From Gemmatimonadaceae bacterium (GTDB lineage: Bacteria; Gemmatimonadota; Gemmatimonadetes; Gemmatimonadales; Gemmatimonadaceae): a stretch of 5,186 bases of DNA. The stretch is from positions 1-5,186 of the forward strand of contig JABFXM010000516.1 in assembly GCA_013361745.1 (NCBI GenBank). Direction: 5' to 3'. The position numbers and the translations under genes are program-made. This document shows, piece by piece, positions 1 through 3,851 of this stretch (its first letter is position 1; each line of letters begins with the position of its first letter). The notes beneath the pieces were generated by a model that was given only the letters and a program-made list of their open reading frames with translations, was not told the DNA's origin and did no database searches.

Positions 1-2
1 AG

Positions 3-2291
3 CTGTCCGTGCGCGAGTACTTGGTGCGCGGGCTCGGCTACCTGAAGAGCATCGGCGACATCGAGAACATCGTCGTGGGCGCGACGTCCGGCGGGACGCC
101 GGTTCGCGTCACCGAGCTGGGGACGGTGAAGGTGGGACCAGCGGTGCGGCGCGGGATCGCCGATCTCGACGGACGTGGCGACGCTGTCGGCGGGATCGTC
201 GTGATGCGCTTCGGTGAGAACGCGCTGGCGACGATCGAGCGGGTGAAGGCGAAGCTGGCAGAGGTGGAGAAGGGGCTTCCGGCAGGCGTCGTGGTGCGCC
301 CGGTATACGACCGCAGCGAGCTGATTCGCGCCTCGATCGCGACGCTGCGCGGGAAGCTGCTCGAGGAGAGCCTGATCGTCGCGCTGGTCTGCGTGCTCTT
401 TCTCCTGCACGCGCGCTCTGCGCTCGTCGCGATCCTGACGCTGCCGATCGCGATCCTGATGGCGTTCATCGCGATGCGGCTGGTCGGCGTCGGCGCGGAC
501 ATCATGTCGCTCGGCGGGATCGCGATCGCGATCGGCGCGATGATCGACGCGGCGATCGTGATGATCGAGAACATGCACAAGCACCTCGAGCGCGCGGTGG
601 ACGCGAAGGTTCGCGCGACGGGAGCGGCGGTCGGAGGCGCGCTCGACACCGGGCTCCTCACCACGGCGGAGCGGTGGCGCGTAGTGGTGGAAGCGTCGCG
701 CGAAGTGGGACCGGCGCTCTTCTTCTCGCTGCTGATCATCACGGTGTCGTTCCTGCCGGTCTTCACGTTGGGCGGGCAGGAGGGACGGCTGTTCAAGCCG
801 CTGGCATTCACGAAGACCTTCGCGATGGCGGCGGCGAGCCTGCTCTCGGTGACGTTCGTGCCCGTCGCGATGGGGATCTTCATTCGCGGGCGGGTGCACC
901 GCGAGGCGGCGAACCCGGTGAATCGCGCGCTGATTCGCGCGTACCGGCCGCTGATCACCTTCGTGCTGCGTCATCGCTGGCCGGTGGTCGGCGCGGCGCT
1001 CCTGACGCTGGTGCTGACGTGGATCCCGTGGAAGAAGATGGGGAGCGAGTTCATGCCCCCGCTCGACGAGGGGACGATCCTCTACATGCCGACGACGCTC
1101 CCCGGAATCAGCATCGCGCGGGCGCGGGAGATCCTGCGCATCCAGGACTCGCTGCTGAAGAGTTTCCCAGAGGTGGAGCACGTGTGGGGGAAGAGCGGGC
1201 GCGCCGAGACGGCGACCGATCCCGCGGGGCTCGACATGTTCGAGACGACGATCACCCTGAGGCCGCGGCGCGAGTGGCGGCGGGGCATGACGCAGGCGAA
1301 GCTCGTCGCGGCGATGGACTTGGCGGTGCGCATCCCCGGGGTGACGAACGCGTGGACGATGCCCATCAAGGGACGGATCGACATGCTGGCGACGGGGATC
1401 CGCACCCCGGTCGGGATCAAGATCTTCGGTCCCGACCTCGCCGAGCTCGAGCGACTGGGCAGGGAGGTCGAGCGCGCGGCGCAGACCGTGCCCGGCACGC
1501 GGAGCGTCTTCGCCGAGCGCGCGGTGAGCGGGTATTACCTCGACATCGACATCGATCGCGCGGCGGCGGCACGGCATGGGCTGAACGTCGGCGACGTGCA
1601 GACCGTGATCGCGACGGCGATCGGGGGGATGACGATCACGCGCACGGTGGAAGGGCGCGAGAGGTACGGAGTGCGGGTACGGTATCCGCAGGAGCTGCGC
1701 GACACGCCGGAGCGGCTCGCGTCGGTGCTCGTGCCGGTGAGCCACTCGGAGGGGGCGACGGCGAGCGGCGGGGCGATGCCGGGCGCCGGACCGATGCCCG
1801 CTGGCGGCGCGGGCGGCCGCGTCGCGCAGGTACCGTTAGGCCAGGTGGCGACGATCCGCCAGGTGGCCGGCCCGATGGTCGTGCGCACCGAGGACGCGCA
1901 GCCGACGGCGTGGGTCTACCGTGGACGTCGCGGGTCGCGACATCGGCGGCTACGTCGCGGACGCGCAGCGGATGGTGGCGAGCATGGTGACGCTCCCGAC
2001 CGGCTACTCGATGACCTGGAGCGGGCAGTACGAGTACATGCAGCGCGCGAAGGAGCGGATGGCGCTTGTGATCCCGGCGACGCTGGCGATCATCGTGCTG
2101 CTGCTCTGGCTCAACTTCCGCAGCGTCGGCGAGACGCTGATCGTGCTGCTCTCGCTCCCCTTCGCGCTCGTCGGCGGAATCTGGTTCCTCTGGCTGCTCG
2201 GCTACGACTGGTCGGTGGCGGTGGCGATCGGGTTCATCGCGCTGGCGGGGGTGGCGGCGGAGACGGGGGTGGTGATGCTGATCTATCTTGA
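3..2291 (+). CDS. cusA: CusA-type heavy-metal RND efflux pump, N-terminal/central part (5' partial, frameshifted after 1919)
   Basis: This is the inner-membrane proton/metal antiporter of a tripartite Cu(I)/Ag(I) export complex (CusCBA-like). The frame is open from the window edge, so roughly 200 N-terminal residues are missing compared with the 1047-residue E. coli CusA. Counting from the GTG at 9, the visible protein has EYLVRGLGYL (3-12), RSALVAILTLP (136-146), MSLGGIAIAIGAMIDAAIVMIEN (166-188), whose D180 matches the TM4 proton-relay Asp, GQEGRLFKPLAFTKT (256-270) and RIDMLATGI (456-464). The GAMIDAAIVMIEN form fits the monovalent-metal CusA (HME4) type rather than CzcA. M410 and M459 match two of the three CusA copper-binding methionines; the third position is L525. 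Residues 577-606 form a Gly/Ala/Pro-rich insert. Homology ends at Tyr637 (1917-1919). The frame stays open to 2291, but residues after 637 are an out-of-frame, Arg-rich tail without membrane character. No start or promoter is in view. Confidence 0.93.
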   Translation: MSVREYLVRGLGYLKSIGDIENIVVGATSGGTPVRVTELGTVKVGPAVRRGIADLDGRGDAVGGIVVMRFGENALATIERVKAKLAEVEKGLPAGVVVRPVYDRSELIRASIATLRGKLLEESLIVALVCVLFLLHARSALVAILTLPIAILMAFIAMRLVGVGADIMSLGGIAIAIGAMIDAAIVMIENMHKHLERAVDAKVRATGAAVGGALDTGLLTTAERWRVVVEASREVGPALFFSLLIITVSFLPVFTLGGQEGRLFKPLAFTKTFAMAAASLLSVTFVPVAMGIFIRGRVHREAANPVNRALIRAYRPLITFVLRHRWPVVGAALLTLVLTWIPWKKMGSEFMPPLDEGTILYMPTTLPGISIARAREILRIQDSLLKSFPEVEHVWGKSGRAETATDPAGLDMFETTITLRPRREWRRGMTQAKLVAAMDLAVRIPGVTNAWTMPIKGRIDMLATGIRTPVGIKIFGPDLAELERLGREVERAAQTVPGTRSVFAERAVSGYYLDIDIDRAAAARHGLNVGDVQTVIATAIGGMTITRTVEGRERYGVRVRYPQELRDTPERLASVLVPVSHSEGATASGGAMPGAGPMPAGGAGGRVAQVPLGQVATIRQVAGPMVVRTEDAQPTAWVYRGRRGSRHRRLRRGRAADGGEHGDAPDRLLDDLERAVRVHAAREGADGACDPGDAGDHRAAALAQLPQRRRDADRAALAPLRARRRNLVPLAARLRLVGGGGDRVHRAGGGGGGDGGGDADLS
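1737..1826 (+). other. Low-complexity Gly/Ala/Pro insert in the pump's periplasmic domain
   Basis: Between LASVLVP and the conserved QVPLGQVA motif the protein has a stretch of about 30 residues made largely of Gly, Ala, Ser and Pro with two Met (M590, M596) and one His. E. coli CusA has only a few residues here. It is probably a flexible surface loop. The Met and His could in principle touch metal, but nothing in the sequence proves that. Confidence 0.7.
1919..1920 (+). other. Single-base frameshift (extra C) in the cusA-like gene
   Basis: In the upstream frame the codons TGG GTC TAC (1911-1919) read W-V-Y. Dropping one C of the CC pair at 1919/1920 gives TAC GTG GAC GTC GCG, restoring W-V-Y-V-D-V-A-G-R-D, which matches the CusA family consensus. 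Joined this way, the gene encodes 860 visible residues without a stop. The pair is not a long homopolymer and no known slippery heptamer is present. A real disabling mutation or an assembly/read error are therefore the two plausible explanations. Confidence 0.9.
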
Positions 2292-2586
2292 TCACGCGTG
2301 GAAAGCGCGGCAGGTGGAGGGACGGCAGGCGACGGCGCGCGATCTCTCCGACGCGGTGATGGAGGGTGCCGTCGAGCGCGTGCGGCCGAAGCTGATGACG
2401 GTGACCGCGATCATGGCCGGCCTGATGCCGATTCTCTGGGGCGAGGGAGCGGGCGGCAGCGTGATGAAGCGGATCGCGGCGCCGATGATCGGCGGGATGA
2501 TCTCGAGCACGGTGCTGACGCTGCTGGTGATCCCGGCGGTGTACGCGCTGTGGAAGGAGCGTGGAACTGTCACGGGTCAGAACTGA
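1921..2586 (+). CDS. cusA: CusA-type RND efflux pump, C-terminal part in the shifted frame
   Basis: This is the remainder of the same pump, displaced by one base. It begins exactly where the upstream part loses homology: ...PTAWVY continues as VDVAGRDIGGYVADAQ. Its 221 residues hold the last periplasmic stretch (1-45) and about five membrane segments (about 48-66, 71-93, 98-122, 158-173, 187-210). GFIALAGVAAETGVVML carries E114 and RVRPKLMTV carries K157. These match E939 and K984 of E. coli CusA, which with the TM4 Asp form the proton relay. IAAPMIGGMIS (185-195) is the usual last-helix signature, and the stop at 2584-2586 lies where the family normally ends. The GTG at 1921 is simply the Val codon after the lesion. 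I see no Shine-Dalgarno before it, so independent translation is unlikely. All functional residues survive and no second lesion is seen, so the frameshift is either recent or a sequence error. Confidence 0.9.
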   Translation: MDVAGRDIGGYVADAQRMVASMVTLPTGYSMTWSGQYEYMQRAKERMALVIPATLAIIVLLLWLNFRSVGETLIVLLSLPFALVGGIWFLWLLGYDWSVAVAIGFIALAGVAAETGVVMLIYLDHAWKARQVEGRQATARDLSDAVMEGAVERVRPKLMTVTAIMAGLMPILWGEGAGGSVMKRIAAPMIGGMISSTVLTLLVIPAVYALWKERGTVTGQN

Positions 2587-2670
2587 ACGACCATGAGGCC
2601 AGGGCCAGGGACAGGCTCACATGACTCGTGAGACAATGCCCCTGGTCCTGGCCTCATGGCAGGGCCGTTC
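2585..2670. terminator. Long inverted repeat between convergent genes: putative bidirectional terminator or palindromic repeat unit
   Basis: Arms 2591-2610 and 2640-2659 are complementary over 20 bases with one mismatch, which becomes a G-U pair in the + strand transcript. Inside, CTCAC (2616-2620) pairs with GTGAG (2628-2632) around a 7-base loop (2621-2627). Outside, GAACG (2585-2589) pairs with CGTTC (2666-2670). The left outer arm overlaps the pump's stop codon, and the right edge lies 24 bases past the stop of the minus-strand gene, so both transcripts would fold it at their 3' ends. No T-run follows on either side, so it is not a classic intrinsic terminator. It could instead protect 3' ends, or be one copy of a dispersed palindromic element. 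Confidence 0.7.
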
Positions 2671-2694
2671 CGCCTGCTGGTACGACCGGGGAGA

Positions 2695-3588
2695 TCACTT
2701 CTCGACTTCGTCGGCCGCGGTGATCTTGTCGTTGTTGTTCTTCAGCGGCCCGTAGCCGGCACGGCCGGGGTGATCGGTGATCTGGACCAGCGCGTCACCG
2801 AAGTTGTTCGCGTAGTTGCTCTCGGCGAACTGGTGACACATCCCCGTCGCGGGGTCCGTCACGCGCGGGCACTTGCCGTTCGTCGGCGGATAGGCCGGGT
2901 TCACCTCGACCTGGATATGGTAGACGCCGGGCGGCACGACGGGCTGACCGTCGCCTCCGTCGAGGACGAAGTACTGTCCGCCGAGCTTGAAGACGTAGGT
3001 GTCCGCCCACCCGTCGCTGATCCCCTGGAAGCCGTCGACGGTGAGATTGCCGCAGCTCCGGTAGTTCCAGGTGCCGTCACCGTTGTTCGTGTTGTACGGG
3101 TCGGTGTCGAGCATGCAGAAGCCGCGCTTCGCCGCCTTCCAGACGCGGCCATCCTCGCCGACGAGCTTGTACGTCGCGTAGTGCCGGAAGTGGAAGTGCC
3201 CGTGGCAGCTCGCGAACTCGTAAAGGCTGTCCTGGTCGGCGAAGTTGCCGTCGCCATTCGGGTCCATGTGCTTCAGCGGGCTGCCGACGAAGACGTCGGC
3301 GTTGCCGATGTTCGGCGTGGTGACGGTGAAGCGGAGGATGTTGTGCTCGCCGGGCGTGACGCCGCCTTCCTGCACGCTGCAGTAGTTGGCGGGAAGGTCC
3401 TCGACGCGATTCACCCAGTTCTGCTGGGTGGCCTTGCTGTCGACGATGAGGTCCGGGAGGCCGACCGTGTCCACCGCGTTCTGCGTCAGCGAGGGGCGGG
3501 TCGCGTTAGGCGCGGTGAGCGTGTGCCGCCCTGGGTCGGCGCACGCGACGGCGAGGAGCAGCGCCGCGGGTAGAGCGAGGAAGCGCAT
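2695..3588 (-). CDS. Lysyl oxidase-family copper amine oxidase, predicted lipoprotein
   Basis: The 297-residue product resembles the catalytic domain of animal lysyl oxidases, which oxidise primary amines such as peptidyl lysine to aldehydes, releasing H2O2 and ammonia. The N-terminus is MRFLALPAALLLAVAC, a signal peptide with a lipobox (Cys16), so it should be anchored in the envelope facing out. In order: LPDLIVD (44-50), LRFTVTTPNIGNADVFVG (85-102), an EF-hand-like loop DPNGDGNFADQD (109-120), and SCHGHFHF with the HxHxH copper ligands H129, H131 and H133. Next come KRGFCMLDT with K154 and ADTY with Y198, which align with Lys320 and Tyr355 that form the LTQ cofactor in human LOX. The C-terminal ESNYANNFGD matches the family's ESDFTNN. 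Six further cysteines could form disulfides. The start at 3588 is chosen for its Shine-Dalgarno (3594-3598) and signal peptide; the frame is open to 3774, but that stretch lacks protein character. The native substrate is unknown. Confidence 0.9.
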   Translation of the reverse strand: MRFLALPAALLLAVACADPGRHTLTAPNATRPSLTQNAVDTVGLPDLIVDSKATQQNWVNRVEDLPANYCSVQEGGVTPGEHNILRFTVTTPNIGNADVFVGSPLKHMDPNGDGNFADQDSLYEFASCHGHFHFRHYATYKLVGEDGRVWKAAKRGFCMLDTDPYNTNNGDGTWNYRSCGNLTVDGFQGISDGWADTYVFKLGGQYFVLDGGDGQPVVPPGVYHIQVEVNPAYPPTNGKCPRVTDPATGMCHQFAESNYANNFGDALVQITDHPGRAGYGPLKNNNDKITAADEVEK

Positions 3589-3593
3589 GACGA

Positions 3594-3598
3594 CCTCC
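3594..3598 (-). promoter_or_regulatory. Shine-Dalgarno of the lysyl oxidase-like gene
   Basis: On the minus strand GGAGG lies five bases before the ATG at 3588. This ideal spacing fixes the start at the signal-peptide methionine rather than at the longer in-frame start at 3774. Confidence 0.85.
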
Positions 3599-3600
3599 GA

Positions 3601-3684
3601 CTGATTGGGGGAATCAGCAAGGCCCGCGGGCCGCGTCGCCCAGGGGAGGTCTCGAGCGAGACCAGTCCGGGAGACGAGTCCCGG
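3601..3684. repeat. Cluster of four consecutive perfect inverted repeats in the lysyl oxidase leader
   Basis: Four dyads follow one another with short gaps. CTGATT/AATCAG lies at 3601-3606 and 3612-3617 with a 5-base loop. GGCCCGCGGGCC at 3621-3632 is a 12-base palindrome. GGTCTCG/CGAGACC lies at 3648-3654 and 3657-3663 with a 2-base centre. CCGGGA/TCCCGG lies at 3667-3672 and 3679-3684 with a 6-base loop. The first ends two bases before the Shine-Dalgarno on the minus strand. They may be RNA hairpins of a structured leader or operator half-sites. High GC makes some short dyads expected by chance, so function is inferred only. Confidence 0.5.
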
Positions 3685-3694
3685 GGAGGATGAG

Positions 3695-3754
3695 CTTGCA
3701 GCGCCTGGGAGCGTCCCGCAAGTCGGGTCGCGCGTGACCGATGCGCGACGCGCG
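3695..3754. repeat. Two further inverted repeats in the middle of the divergent region
   Basis: CTTGC (3695-3699) pairs with GCAAG (3718-3722) and encloses GGGA/TCCC (3707-3710, 3714-3717) around GCG, giving a nested stem with a 7-base one-sided bulge. Next, CGCGCGT (3729-3735) pairs with ACGCGCG (3748-3754) around 12 bases. The second is all CpG-type sequence and the likelier of the two to be chance. Confidence 0.35.
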
Positions 3755-3827
3755 CTTGCCTCCTTCCGCGTCACCTGGCCACCTTTCGTCGATCCCCCCT
3801 CGGCCGCGCGGTCGCCGCCCGACGACC

Positions 3828-3851
3828 CGCGGAAGCCGCAACTCTTCCGTG
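3828..3851 (+). promoter_or_regulatory. Hairpin abutting the start codon of the dehydrogenase gene
   Basis: CGCGGAAG (3828-3835) can pair with CTTCCGTG (3844-3851), giving eight pairs with one G-U and an 8-base loop. It ends directly before the ATG at 3852. The only purine-rich, Shine-Dalgarno-like bases nearby (GGAAG, 3831-3835) lie inside the stem and are too far from the ATG to be ideal. It could limit translation initiation, or it may mean the true start is a downstream ATG (3858 or 3873). Confidence 0.4.

Larger units (their letters stand above)
3589..3851. promoter_or_regulatory. Divergent intergenic region, rich in dyads
   Basis: These 263 bases separate two genes that read away from each other, so the promoters of both are expected here unless they lie within coding sequence. 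I found no convincing -35/-10 pair on either strand. The most striking content is a series of short inverted repeats (listed separately), most of them in the half nearer the lysyl oxidase gene, where they would form its 5' leader. A minus-strand frame is open through part of it, but its translation looks like noise. Confidence 0.6.

Noticed and set aside
38..958. A 306-codon minus-strand open frame opposite the pump
   Set aside because: It is Ser/Arg/Thr-rich with no recognisable domain. The plus-strand frame is unmistakable CusA.
1911..1930. Programmed +1 frameshift as an explanation for the split pump gene
   Set aside because: No known slippery sequence, stop codon or stimulating structure is evident at the junction, and CusA pumps are not known to use recoding.
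3..2586. CzcA-type (Zn/Co/Cd) pump
   Set aside because: The TM4 motif GAMIDAAIVMIEN and two of the copper-site methionines fit the Cu/Ag group better, although the third methionine is missing.
2656..3573. A 305-codon open frame on the plus strand opposite the lysyl oxidase gene
   Set aside because: It is low-complexity Val/Arg/Asp sequence without motifs, mirroring the codon structure of the real minus-strand gene.
3601..3684. tRNA or a known riboswitch in the structured leader
   Set aside because: There is no T-loop-like GTTCGANNC, no CCA-type acceptor stem, and no core motif of cobalamin, TPP, SAM or glycine riboswitches that I can recognise.
3589..3774. A 62-residue N-terminal extension of the lysyl oxidase-like protein
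   Set aside because: The extension has no domain character and would bury the lipoprotein signal peptide. The ATG at 3588 has a perfect Shine-Dalgarno.
3589..3851. CueR-like or CopR-like copper operator
   Set aside because: None of the dyads resembles the known CueR ACCTTCC/GGAAGGT arrangement closely enough to support a claim.
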